A program made the position numbers and the translations under genes. This document shows, piece after piece, positions 41,685-51,100 of a DNA stretch of 64,000 nucleotides. The notes below the pieces were generated by a model. That model made no database searches and had not been told where the DNA came from. It saw only the letters and a list, made by a program, of their open reading frames with translations. Source of the stretch: Brevibacillus_D fluminis_A (GTDB lineage: Bacteria > Bacillota > Bacilli > Brevibacillales > Brevibacillaceae); NCBI RefSeq assembly GCF_052072235.1, contig NZ_CM125436.1, positions 800,001 to 864,000 of the forward strand. Reading direction: 5' to 3'. Every line of letters starts with the position of its first letter. Position 1 is the first letter of the stretch.

Positions 41685-42259
41685 GAGAGCTGGTTCCATT
41701 TGTTTCCGAACACGGGAGTGACATATGATTGGAGCAGCTGGATCAGCGATTCGCTGTCCGATGCCGAAAGCAGCAATTGCTTGTGCTCTTCTTTGACGAA
41801 TCCGGCCGCGATCGAATGGTCGATCATTTGCAGCAGCGGTGTGTAATAGCCGGCGATATTGAAAATGCCGATCGGTTTTTGATGGATGCCGATCTGCGCC
41901 CAGCAAATCATCTCAAACAATTCTTCAAACGTCCCGAAGCCGCCGGGAAGCGCAATGTAGGCGTCAGCCAGCCTGCTCATGGTCGCTTTCCGCTCGTGCA
42001 TATCTTTTACCTCGATCAGTTGCGTCAGTCCGGTATGGACCACCTCGCCGCGAAACAGTCCGGTCGGCATCACGCCGGTGACGCTTCCGCCGAGCACCAG
42101 CACCTGATTGGCCAACTCGCCCATCAAGCCCAGCCGGGAACCGCCATAAACCAGCTCCAATCCGTTATTCACAAGCGCACGGCCCAATTCTTTGGCATGG
42201 TGCACATAGTCTGGATGCGCCCCCAAATTGGAGCCTGCGTAAACACATACTCGTTTCAT
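41681..42259 (-). CDS. LOG-family protein (TIGR00730)
   Basis: A 192-residue Rossmann-like protein with the LOG motifs GSRLGLMGELANQVLVLGG and PGGFGTFEELFEMICWAQIG. Family members act as nucleoside 5'-monophosphate phosphoribohydrolases (cytokinin-releasing in plants and some bacteria). ATG 42259 has only a weak ribosome-binding site. Confidence 0.92.
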   Translation of the reverse strand: MKRVCVYAGSNLGAHPDYVHHAKELGRALVNNGLELVYGGSRLGLMGELANQVLVLGGSVTGVMPTGLFRGEVVHTGLTQLIEVKDMHERKATMSRLADAYIALPGGFGTFEELFEMICWAQIGIHQKPIGIFNIAGYYTPLLQMIDHSIAAGFVKEEHKQLLLSASDSESLIQLLQSYVTPVFGNKWNQLS

Positions 42260-42339
42260 CCGCTTCTGTCCACTCCCTTCGACTCTATCCACAAGTATAA
42301 GGACATTTGAAAGGGAAGGGAAGGGCAAGGTGCGAATCG

Positions 42340-43560
42340 CTAAAGCGATCCGTGCGCGAGCTTTCCATTGAACAAGACTGCTGTTCGCTTCGAGCGGCGG
42401 GCGATGGTTTCCGCCGAGCAGGACGCCTCCACCAGGACGAGGCTTGCCTCATCGCCGATCTGCGGCCACAGTCGATTCCCGTCGCGGTCCAGCGTCGTTT
42501 TGCCGCCCGTGATGAACGTCAGCGCTTCCGTCAGCGAACGCTCGTCGATCCAGCGGCAGCGCTCGGCCAGGCGATTCGCTTTGTCGAGCACTTCACCGCC
42601 GCCATAGGGCGCCCACGAGTCATAGAAGCCGTCACAGCCGAGCGCGACCTTAACTCCTTTTTCATGCAGGAGCGGGATCGGCAGCATGGCTCGGTTGATC
42701 GGTACGGTCGACATGATCTGGATGCCCAACCCGGCGAAGCGGTCGATCATCTCGCTCGCTTGCTCCATAGGCACATCGCCGAGCGCGAATGCGTGGCTGA
42801 TCGCCATCCGGTTTTGCCAGCCGGCTTCCTCGGTCATGGCAGCGAGCCGCTTCATCGTATGCAGTCCGAGCAGCGAGCCGTCGTGCAGGTGGATATCGAC
42901 ATCGGCATTGGCTTCCACCGCGATCTCCATCATGTGCGACAGGGAGTGCTCGATATTTTCGTCCACCCCCGCAGGATCAAGGCCGCCGACCAATGTGGCC
43001 CCTTCTTTCATCGCCTGCCGCATCAGCGCAGCGGATTGCGTGCGCAAGAGGCCGTGCTGCGGAAAAGCGACGATCTCATAGGTCAGCTTGTCGCTGAACG
43101 CCTCCAGCGCCTCGCGCACCCCCTCCAAATTTTTCAACCCGACGTATGGGTCGATATTGACATGCGTGCGAATATGCGTGGAGCCGGCTGCGGAGATCAA
43201 TGACAGCATCGCCATCGCCCGCGTTTTCACACTGTCTAAAAGGACGAGCGATTCCTTGGCTTCAAAGTCAAGCCGCTCGATCAGGCCGTTTACCGGCTTG
43301 CACGATTTCCATTTATAGCCCATGTATGTTTTGTCGAGATGGTTGTGCTTTTCGACAAAGGAGGGGAGCGCAAGAAGCTCTTTCGCATCATAGCGGGGGA
43401 GATCGGTGTCAAGCGGCAGGCTGGCAGGGCGAATGTCTGCGATTTTGCTGTTTTGCACTTTCAGGTGGCACAGCTCGGAGCGCGTGTGTACCACGCCATC
43501 TTCATCTTCTTCAAAGCCGCTGTCCAATCGCACGTTTGTGAGCCAGTACAGAGAATGCAT
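42340..43560 (-). CDS. Cytosine deaminase-like amidohydrolase
   Basis: A 406-residue metal-dependent hydrolase. Metal ligands are in PSFVEKHNHLDKTYMG, the His of DIHLHDGSLLG, SHAFALGD and the Asp of LGCDGFYDSWAPYGGG. The pattern is close to CodA/N-isopropylammelide-type deaminases. It may deaminate cytosine or a related heterocycle; no permease (codB) or pyrimidine genes are adjacent except a cytidine deaminase 3 kb away. The protein is of normal length. Confidence 0.88.
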   Translation of the reverse strand: MHSLYWLTNVRLDSGFEEDEDGVVHTRSELCHLKVQNSKIADIRPASLPLDTDLPRYDAKELLALPSFVEKHNHLDKTYMGYKWKSCKPVNGLIERLDFEAKESLVLLDSVKTRAMAMLSLISAAGSTHIRTHVNIDPYVGLKNLEGVREALEAFSDKLTYEIVAFPQHGLLRTQSAALMRQAMKEGATLVGGLDPAGVDENIEHSLSHMMEIAVEANADVDIHLHDGSLLGLHTMKRLAAMTEEAGWQNRMAISHAFALGDVPMEQASEMIDRFAGLGIQIMSTVPINRAMLPIPLLHEKGVKVALGCDGFYDSWAPYGGGEVLDKANRLAERCRWIDERSLTEALTFITGGKTTLDRDGNRLWPQIGDEASLVLVEASCSAETIARRSKRTAVLFNGKLAHGSL

Positions 43561-43682
43561 CCGTCACTCATCCTTTCCAAATGGGGCGTATCCCTTCAAG
43601 TATAGAGCGGCGGAAGCGGTTCGTTTTGCTGGCGATTTACCAGTTTTTAAAAAATTTTTACTTTTTTGCGTGAACGCCGCTT

Positions 43683-44015
43683 TTATTCAAAGCAGCGCTC
43701 GCCATTCAGATAGTAGCTGTCTTCGCGGTACGTCTTGAAGGCGACCTCGATTTCCGCCACTCCGGTCCCGCGAACGTGTCTGGACAGCGCGTGGGCGAAC
43801 CGGTCGCGCGTCTCGAGTCCGCGTTCGAACCAGGCGACTTCGATGAACGGGAACGATTCGACGACAGATCCTGCGAAAACGGCTGTCGTGGACAAAACGT
43901 CAATGGTGAAATTGTCGGTGCCGCACTGGCAGATAGCGGCTAATTCTTCAACAAGCGGCGCGCTGATCTGTTTCATTTGTTCAACGCTAACACCGCGAAC
44001 GAGTAAATGTGGCAT
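43683..44015 (-). CDS. DUF1904 tautomerase-like protein
   Basis: A 110-residue protein from ATG 44015 (AAGGAG, nine bases). It begins MPHLLVRGVSVEQMKQISAP; DUF1904 proteins resemble 4-oxalocrotonate tautomerases but carry additional length. The proline expected at position 2 is present (MPHLL), so Pro1-type tautomerase chemistry is possible. Confidence 0.85.
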   Translation of the reverse strand: MPHLLVRGVSVEQMKQISAPLVEELAAICQCGTDNFTIDVLSTTAVFAGSVVESFPFIEVAWFERGLETRDRFAHALSRHVRGTGVAEIEVAFKTYREDSYYLNGERCFE

Positions 44016-44287
44016 GGGGCATGTCTCCTTTTCGTCGAATGGCTCCATTATAGCAAAAATCGGCTGATTTCCTCGCTGCGTGCGTAACGAAAAATCGTGC
44101 GATCGTCAAGGGCAGCGGCACATTTGGCGCGATTTCGTTCCACCACTTTCACACACAATTGAAATTATTATGAACAAAGCACGATTGCCATTATGTTAAT
44201 GTGTTTAATCAACTATAATCAAAGCGGGCAATCGTGATCGACTGCCGTCTATTTTGGTTGTACGTATTTTGTGGAGGTGCTTTTCTT

Positions 44288-44572
44288 TTGAAAACAGCCT
44301 TGTCGCGCATGCGTCTCATCGCACTGATCGAAGGTCTTTCCTATCTGTTTCTGCTGTTCATCGCCATGCCGTTGAAATACTTTGCGGGGCTCCCGCAAGT
44401 CGTGACGGTTGCTGGCGGCCTGCACGGGCTCTTTTTTGTCCTGTATTTGATCGCGCTCATCAATGTTACGATTGCGGATGGCTGGAAATTCGGCCGCGTG
44501 CTGTTCACGTTCGTGATCGCATTCGTGCCGTTCGGCAACTTTATTCTCGATTCCCGTTTGCGCAAAGAATAG
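44288..44572 (+). CDS. DUF3817 small membrane protein, TTG start
   Basis: The 94-residue protein starts at TTG 44288, ten bases after GGAGG; a longer upstream frame lacks support. It has three membrane helices and the DUF3817 pattern SRMRLIALIEGLSYLFLLFI, AMPLKYFAGLPQVV, GGLHGLFFVLYLIAL. DUF3817 proteins resemble the N-terminal part of some integral membrane carriers; function unknown. Confidence 0.87.
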   Translation: MKTALSRMRLIALIEGLSYLFLLFIAMPLKYFAGLPQVVTVAGGLHGLFFVLYLIALINVTIADGWKFGRVLFTFVIAFVPFGNFILDSRLRKE

Positions 44573-44716
44573 AATAGACCGTTGACATGACCTTGGAAGG
44601 CGATCGGACTTTGATCGCCTTTTTGTCGTGTGCAAAAAGTGGGCGATCGTCCATTCCTGATTCCGGGCCGAAACATATCATAAAGTGGTGCATTGAATTC
44701 GCTGGGGGGCGGAGGC

Positions 44717-45223
44717 ATGAGGATCAATAAATTGATGGTCGTAGCGCACCCGGACGATGAAGCGATTTTCGGTGGCGCACAGTTATTGAAAAGGACGGGG
44801 TGGAAGGTTATTTGCGTAACGAACGGCGATCACCCGGTGCGGCGGCGCGAATTTATCAGGGTGATGAGACGCGCGGGCGCCGCCTATGAAATCTGGAGCT
44901 TTCCCGATCAATGGAAAGGCGATTTTGACCGGAAGGCTTTAAAGGCGAAGCTGAAAAAAGAATTGGCTTCCCATTCCTACAAAAAAATCGTGACGCACAA
45001 CAAAAAGGGAGAATACGGACACACCCAGCATATCGCGCTATCGCAAATCATGCATTCGCTGGTGAAAAAGAACCTGCATGTATTTAAAAAAGGGAAAAAA
45101 TTGATGCCATTGACTTTGCTGAAAAAGAAGCTGGATCTGCTCATGCTGTATCCAAGCCAGCGCTCCATCATTGAAATGTACAAAAAAGAGATCATGTATG
45201 AAGCGCTGAAAAAAGTAAATTGA
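44717..45223 (+). CDS. PIG-L (LmbE-type) deacetylase
   Basis: From ATG 44717 (GGGGGCGGAGGC), 168 residues, shorter than typical 220-240. Zinc ligands are visible: VVAHPDDEAIFGGAQ and HNKKGEYGHTQHI. Family members deacetylate N-acetylglucosaminyl conjugates, as BshB does in bacillithiol synthesis. It lies 22 bases before a GT4 glycosyltransferase, mimicking the BshA/BshB pairing; the lysine-rich C-terminal (KKNLHVFKKGKKLMPLTLLK) is unusual. Confidence 0.88.
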   Translation: MRINKLMVVAHPDDEAIFGGAQLLKRTGWKVICVTNGDHPVRRREFIRVMRRAGAAYEIWSFPDQWKGDFDRKALKAKLKKELASHSYKKIVTHNKKGEYGHTQHIALSQIMHSLVKKNLHVFKKGKKLMPLTLLKKKLDLLMLYPSQRSIIEMYKKEIMYEALKKVN

Positions 45224-45245
45224 TGGCGTTGGGGGAGGAAGGAGC

Positions 45246-46646
45246 ATGAGGGTATTGATCGCATATTGTTACAGTCTTCCCCATGTCGGGGGGCTGTGGA
45301 CGTATGTGCATGAATTGAGGCAAGCGCTGGAGAAAAAGGGACATTCGGTCGCGATCCTGGGTGCCGATGCAAGGAACCAGCATTATTATTTGCTCGGTAC
45401 CGATCAAACGGTGCGGACACGCTCATTCTCCAGCGTGGTGAAGCCGATTGTCGAGCAGTATTACAAGAAGCGTCGGCCCAAGCTGGATAGCTGGATCTTG
45501 AACCGCGAGATTTTCCGCTATTCCTTTGAGTTGGCTGCTGCCTATTTCGGCCTGCAGCAGTATGACATCATTCATACGCAGGACGCCGAATCGACACGGG
45601 CGATCTGGCGGGTCAAGCCGGCAAAAACCCCGCTGATCAGCACGTTTCATTGTTCCCATACAAGGGAAACGTTTGTGGCCCAGACCAAGGCTCCCGGGAC
45701 GATGCGGTGGCGCTACGTCGCCGTGGAAGAAAAGTTGGCGGTGAATGCGGCGGATAACCTGATCGTTCCGTCGAATTGGCTGCACTCGATCATTCAGGCG
45801 GATTACCATCCTGAGAAAAATCACATAAGGGTCATTCCGCATGGCATCGATGCGGCCATGCTGCGAGCGCGGATGGCAGCTCCCTCGCCGCTGGAGCGGA
45901 AGGAAGGAATCGCCGCCATTGTTTGTGTGGCGAGGCTCGTTCCGGAAAAAGGACACCGCTACTTGTTCGAGGCGTTGGCGCAACTGAAAAAAGTTCGTCA
46001 AGACTGGGTTTGCTGGCTTGTGGGTGACGGCTACTTGCGCAGAACCTTGACGGAAATGCGGGATCGCGTGGGGTTGCAGGAACAGGTCGTGTTTGCAGGC
46101 TCCCAAGAAAATGTACCAAGCATTCTCGCACAAGCAGACATCTTCGTTCTGCCAAGCATGCTGGAAACGCTGGGGTATGCGGCGATGGAGGCGCAGCTTG
46201 CCGGAAAGGCGGTAATCGTGACGGACGCAGGCGGCTTGGGGGAAGTGGTCCAGCATATGCAGACGGGAATGGTGGTGCCGACAGGGCAAATTGCCCCACT
46301 TTCGGCCAGCCTGCTGCGCCTTCTCGATGACCGGAAGCTTGCCCGTCGGCTTGGGGCGAATGCGCGCCGGTGGGCACGAAAGCAGTGGCCGGTCGAAAAC
46401 ATGCTTGGCCAAACGATGGACGTTTACCGCAACGCTTTTGACCAAGTCAAGCGGGCAGCCGGCAGCGAAAGCGAGGGAATGGTCTTTGGCAATCAGCCGA
46501 TCAAGCCGTTTGCCAGGCTCTTTGCCAAGCGCTACGCGAATAAGGTGGAGGATATGCCGCTGTGGAAAGCCGCAATCGCTTCGCTCCCTGACGGCTATGC
46601 CATTCCGGATGGGGAAATCGCCAAACGTCTTACCGCTGATACTTAA
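45246..46646 (+). CDS. GT4-family glycosyltransferase
   Basis: A 466-residue GT-B fold enzyme: N-terminal acceptor domain (YSLPHVGGLWTYVHELRQAL), and a C-terminal nucleotide-sugar domain with VARLVPEKGHRYLFEALAQL and the EX7E-type segment PSMLETLGYAAMEAQLAGKA. Retaining transfer from UDP- or GDP-sugar is expected. It forms a unit with the PIG-L deacetylase upstream. The last 60 residues extend past the usual GT4 end and overlap a convergent gene by 17 bases. Confidence 0.9.
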   Translation: MRVLIAYCYSLPHVGGLWTYVHELRQALEKKGHSVAILGADARNQHYYLLGTDQTVRTRSFSSVVKPIVEQYYKKRRPKLDSWILNREIFRYSFELAAAYFGLQQYDIIHTQDAESTRAIWRVKPAKTPLISTFHCSHTRETFVAQTKAPGTMRWRYVAVEEKLAVNAADNLIVPSNWLHSIIQADYHPEKNHIRVIPHGIDAAMLRARMAAPSPLERKEGIAAIVCVARLVPEKGHRYLFEALAQLKKVRQDWVCWLVGDGYLRRTLTEMRDRVGLQEQVVFAGSQENVPSILAQADIFVLPSMLETLGYAAMEAQLAGKAVIVTDAGGLGEVVQHMQTGMVVPTGQIAPLSASLLRLLDDRKLARRLGANARRWARKQWPVENMLGQTMDVYRNAFDQVKRAAGSESEGMVFGNQPIKPFARLFAKRYANKVEDMPLWKAAIASLPDGYAIPDGEIAKRLTADT

Positions 46647-47043
46647 ATGGAATCAAATCGCTGACCGCGCATTTGCGCAGATCGCCGCCGTCGGGCAAAA
46701 TGACGTTGATCTGCGGCCCGTAGTCACCAAGCAGCTCACGGCACATCCCGCAGGGGGAAACGACGCGGATTTCGCGATTCTCGTTGTCTGGATCGGGATG
46801 GAGCACAGCCACGATCGTGTCGAAATCGTTGAAGCCTTCGGAGATCGCTTTTCCGATCGCCATCGCCTCTGCACAGACGGCGACGCGGCCCACATTCGCT
46901 TCAAGGTGGACGGCGGTGAACACTTCACCCGTCTTGGTGCGCACGGCGGCACCGACATGGTGGCGTTCAAACACATAGAGCCTTTTAATCGTGTCACGGG
47001 CAGCTTCGACCAGCTGTTGGTCTTCTTGGGTAATTTCGTTCAT
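46630..47043 (-). CDS. Cytidine deaminase family protein
   Basis: From the second ATG (47043), 137 residues. Zinc/catalytic motifs are VCAEAMAIG (CAE) and SPCGMCRELL (PCxxC). The DPDNENREIRVVSP region matches CDA/blasticidin-S-deaminase-like proteins, which differ slightly from CDA proper. Its tail overlaps the GT4 gene by 17 bases on the opposite strand. Confidence 0.88.
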   Translation of the reverse strand: MNEITQEDQQLVEAARDTIKRLYVFERHHVGAAVRTKTGEVFTAVHLEANVGRVAVCAEAMAIGKAISEGFNDFDTIVAVLHPDPDNENREIRVVSPCGMCRELLGDYGPQINVILPDGGDLRKCAVSDLIPFKYQR

Positions 47044-47137
47044 AAACATCCTCTCGATCTCTCCTTGCCATTGGATTGGGAACAGTTAAGGGCCACGCCG
47101 CGTTCGGTATGGCTCTTTTCTTTTGTAGCTATGCTCA

Positions 47138-47605
47138 TCATTCGCGGTCAATGGTGAGCTTGTACACCAGCTCGCCATCCATCGCGTCGCCGGTTTCCGT
47201 GAATCCGAAGCCTTGATACAGCTTCTGGGCTGCAAGATTGTCGGGGTGAACGGTCAACCGGATTTCCTTGCACTGGGCAAATCGGTTTTTGATGTAGGAT
47301 ACGATCTCGGCTAATGCGGCTTTGCCGTATCCTTTCTGCTGCTGGGATTCATCGATGAGAAAGCCGTTGATCCAATACATCGTGGTCGTGCTCTCCACAT
47401 AGGCGTGCATGACGAATCCGACCATGGTTTCATCGGCATAAATGGCGAAGGGCAGGTAGTCCACATCATCGCCATCCGGCTTCACATGCACCTTGGCGAG
47501 CGATACGGCGACCGTTGGGACGAAATCTCGCTGCTTGTCCAAAACGCGCAATCGGATGGCTTCCAGCCAATTGGCTCTTGTTACAGATCGCAAGGAAATA
47601 CGCAA
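47138..47605 (-). CDS. GNAT acetyltransferase, BltD-like
   Basis: A 155-residue protein from TTG 47605, nine bases after GGAG. It resembles spermine/spermidine acetyltransferase BltD in layout (LRSVTRANWLEAIRL; GFLIDESQQQKGYGKAALAE; LTVHPDNLAAQKLYQGFGF). Polyamine acetylation is therefore possible but unproven. Confidence 0.85.
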   Translation of the reverse strand: MRISLRSVTRANWLEAIRLRVLDKQRDFVPTVAVSLAKVHVKPDGDDVDYLPFAIYADETMVGFVMHAYVESTTTMYWINGFLIDESQQQKGYGKAALAEIVSYIKNRFAQCKEIRLTVHPDNLAAQKLYQGFGFTETGDAMDGELVYKLTIDRE

Positions 47606-47671
47606 ACAAACTCACTCCAATCATCGGAAGCATGGCAGAGAATGCAGTCTTTATCCATTCACCGTACAGGG

Positions 47672-48130
47672 TTAAAGCACGAACTGCAATAACGGAAGTA
47701 TCCGTCCGGGAATGGTTGTGGATGGGGTCTCGCCGATGCGCACGGCCCCCATCGCCAAATAAAACGGCTCGGCGAACGGATCGCTATGGATGGTCACCGT
47801 GCGGATGCCCAGCTGCTCCGCGGTTGTCCGCATATGCGACCACAGCGCGCGGCCGAGCCCTTTGCCGATCGTCTGGGGATCGACGAAGAGGTAGCTGAGA
47901 GTCGCAGCGCGTTCATCCTGCTCATCTGTCTCCAGCGCATAATACCCCACAGCTGTCTCCCCATCCATGGCGACATACACGCAAGCGGCGGACAGGTAGG
48001 CGGGCGTGATCGTCAGGTCCTCCCGGCACGCCTCCATGAAACTGTCGCTGTATCCCCAATGCGCTTTCGAGCGAAAAGTCAGCTCGGTCAAAGCATGTGC
48101 TTGTTCCAGGCTCGCTTTTTGAATCACCAT
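47672..48130 (-). CDS. GNAT acetyltransferase
   Basis: The ATG at 48130 is six bases after GGAGG, so an in-frame ATG at 48145 that overlaps the helicase stop is less likely. 152 residues with motif A LSYLFVDPQTIGKGLGRALW and TIHSDPFAEPFYLAMGAVRI. Substrate unknown. It follows the SNF2 helicase gene by 11 bases and is likely co-transcribed. Confidence 0.87.
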   Translation of the reverse strand: MVIQKASLEQAHALTELTFRSKAHWGYSDSFMEACREDLTITPAYLSAACVYVAMDGETAVGYYALETDEQDERAATLSYLFVDPQTIGKGLGRALWSHMRTTAEQLGIRTVTIHSDPFAEPFYLAMGAVRIGETPSTTIPGRILPLLQFVL

Positions 48131-48141
48131 GATCGTCCTCC

Positions 48142-51100
48142 TCATCCAATCATCAAAATTTCACGGATGTCCGCTTCGGTTAAAGCGGACAATTCCTCCT
48201 GTCCGGGCTTGATCACTTCTTCGATGAGGTTTTTCTTTTTTTGCTGAAGCTCGAACATTTTATCCTCCACCGTGCCTTGTGTGACAAGGCGGATGATCTG
48301 CACCACGTTCTTTTGGCCGATGCGGTGGGCGCGGTCTGCGGCTTGCTGCTCCACGGCGGGATTCCACCACAGGTCGTAGAGGATCACCGTATCCGCTCCG
48401 GTCAGGTTGAGACCGGTTCCGCCCGCTTTAAGCGAGATGAGGAACAGATCGCGCTCGCCTTCGTTGTAGCGGCGGCACAGCTCGACCCGTTCGGCGCCGG
48501 GCGTCTGTCCGTCCAGATAGAAAAACGGGACGCCCTGAAAGCCCAGCTCGCGCCCGATCATGCGCAGCATGTCGGTGAACTGGGAGAAGATGAGCAAGCG
48601 TTTGCCCGCAGCGCGGCACTCCTCGATGATTTCAAACAGCTGCTCGAATTTGGCGGAGCTTCCGGTGTAGTCCTCGACGAACAGGGCCGGATGGCAGCAA
48701 AGCTGGCGCAGCCGGGTCAAGCCGGCAAGGATGCGAATCCGGCTTTTTTGGAAGCCGTCCTCGTTCAAATGCTTGAGCGTTTCCTGCTGCAGCTTGGCCA
48801 AATAGGCCGCATACAGCTTCTTCTGATCGGGCAGGAGCGCTGAAGCTTGCAGCGTTTCGATTTTTTCCGGCAGCTCCTTCAGCACGTCCGTTTTCAGGCG
48901 GCGCAGCAAAAAAGGGCGGATGCGCTTGGCGACCGCATCGCGCGTCAGGTTGTGGAACGCCTTGCGATTGCCGAACAGCTCCGGGAACACCGCATCGTAA
49001 ATGGACCACAGCTCTTCCAGCCGGTTTTCCACCGGTGTGCCGGTAAGGGCAAAGCGGTGCCGTGCCACGAGTTCTTTTACCGCATGCGCAGTCTGGGTGG
49101 CGTGGTTTTTAAAAACTTGTGCCTCGTCCAAAAAGAGCGTATGGAACGACCGGGCGGCATACTGCTCGACGTCTCTGCGCAGCAACGGGTAGGACGTGAT
49201 CACCACATCCGCATCGGCGTACGCTTTGATCAAGCGGGTCCGCTCGGCTTTCGTGCCGTCCGCGATGACGGAACGGACTTGCGGCGCGAATCGTTTCAGC
49301 TCATTTTGCCAATTGTAAACGAGAGAGGCGGGTGCGACGATCAGCGCAGGCTCTTCGCGCTCCCTGATTTCCGGCAAAATCGAAACGATGAACGCAATGC
49401 TTTGCAGCGTTTTGCCAAGCCCCATGTCATCGGCCAAAATGCCGCCGAACTGATAATGGGCGAGCGTTTTCATCCACTGGAAGCCATATTTCTGATAGTC
49501 GCGCAGCACCCCGTCCAGCTCCTCGGGCACGCGAAAATCGAGATTGTCGGGGTTGCGCATGTTTTCCAGCAGGCGGCGAAACGATTTGCCCAGCTTGACG
49601 CTGTTTCCTTGCCGTTCGCGGTCGAGCAGCTGGAGCCCGCGTACGACGGGGATGTGGATGCCCGCAGTCTTGAGATCGATCGCCGTTACGCCCATGTCGC
49701 TCATCAGCTGGCTGATCTCGCGGAACTCTGCGCTCTCCAGCGGCAGAAGCGAGCCGTCGGCCATGCGGTAATAGCGCCGTTTTTCTTCAAGGGAGCGTAT
49801 GACGAGGCGGATTTCCTTCTCGGGAATCCCGTCCAACTCAAAGCCAAGCTCCAGCCAATTGGTTCTTTCGTTGACATCCACCGTCACTTTCGGTACCGTA
49901 TGGCCCGGATGTATGCGCAGCTTGACGGCGGTGGTGGCGAACACGGTGAGCAGTTTTTTCAGCTCCGGCAGCCGGTAGTATAAAAAGTCGTATTCCGCTT
50001 CCTCGTCCTCCAGATAATAGCCTTCTTCGGTCTTGCTGAAATTGCTTTGGTCCATCAGTTCCAAAATACGCTGCTCTTTTTCGCCATCCCGGATCAAAAT
50101 CCTCTCGGCTCCCGGCTTTTGACTGGATGCAGCCAGCGGGTTGATCTTGATGTCGCCGTAGTGAAATTCAAGCCCTGCGAGCAGCCGGTCCCTGATCCGG
50201 TCGAGATACAGCTTGGCCGAAAGCGGCGTCTGTTCGATCCGGTCGGACACAGCTTGCGCGACGTGGACGCTGCCGAGCGAGAGCAAGCCGGGGACGACTT
50301 TGACCATGAAAGGCTCCATTTGCTCCTGCGCGATCAAGAGCTGCTGCTTGCCGGGCGAATGGAGCGTTTGCTTGATCTCGGCGAGCCGTCTGCAAGGTTC
50401 GGGGGCGAGCTTGGTGACCTTCCCGTTGCACAGGACGATGTTGTACGGCTCCAGCACGGTGATCGTCTCCAGCCCCTGGATGTCCAGGCGATAGCTCGAC
50501 TGGCCGGATTGATCGAAATCAAAATGGAGCGGCAGCGGGTCTGTCGTTAACTGGAGCCCATCATAAACGGCTTCCTCCTGCACAAGCTTCACATTTGGCG
50601 CTTGGGTCAACAGCGGGAACAGAGCGTCCCAGGAGGCGGGCGAAATCAGCATGCGCCGCTCATTGTCGTTGCGGGTGTGGCTGCTGTACATCGCGATGCT
50701 TTCGCGATACACCTGTTCATTTTGATAAAGTCCGATCAAGGCCTGGATCACCGCGTCATTTTCCCGTTGGAAACAATGCGCTGCGGGATCGTACATGAAG
50801 TTTTTGGAGAAAAAATAGGTAGCTCCACGGGCGACATGATCAAGAAATTCCCTGATCTTTTGTACGACATAAAGCCGTTTCGGCCCAAGCTTGAGTTCGA
50901 TGCCAAACAAGGAGCGGCGCTGGCCAAACCCGATCGTGGCCACCTTCAAGGTGAATTCCACGTCCAGAACAGCGCGCGGATCGAACAAAGGCCGGGCGAC
51001 GCTCGGGCGCACCGGCTTTTCGTGGAACAAATCCAGGATGCGGTTGGTGAGCTGCCGATCGGCTGCCTGGATTCCCGGCGAGCGCGGCTGCAAATAGCCT

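Noticed and set aside
42307..43203. 298-codon plus-strand frame opposite the amidohydrolase
   Set aside because: Antisense shadow of a metal-dependent deaminase with all ligands visible.
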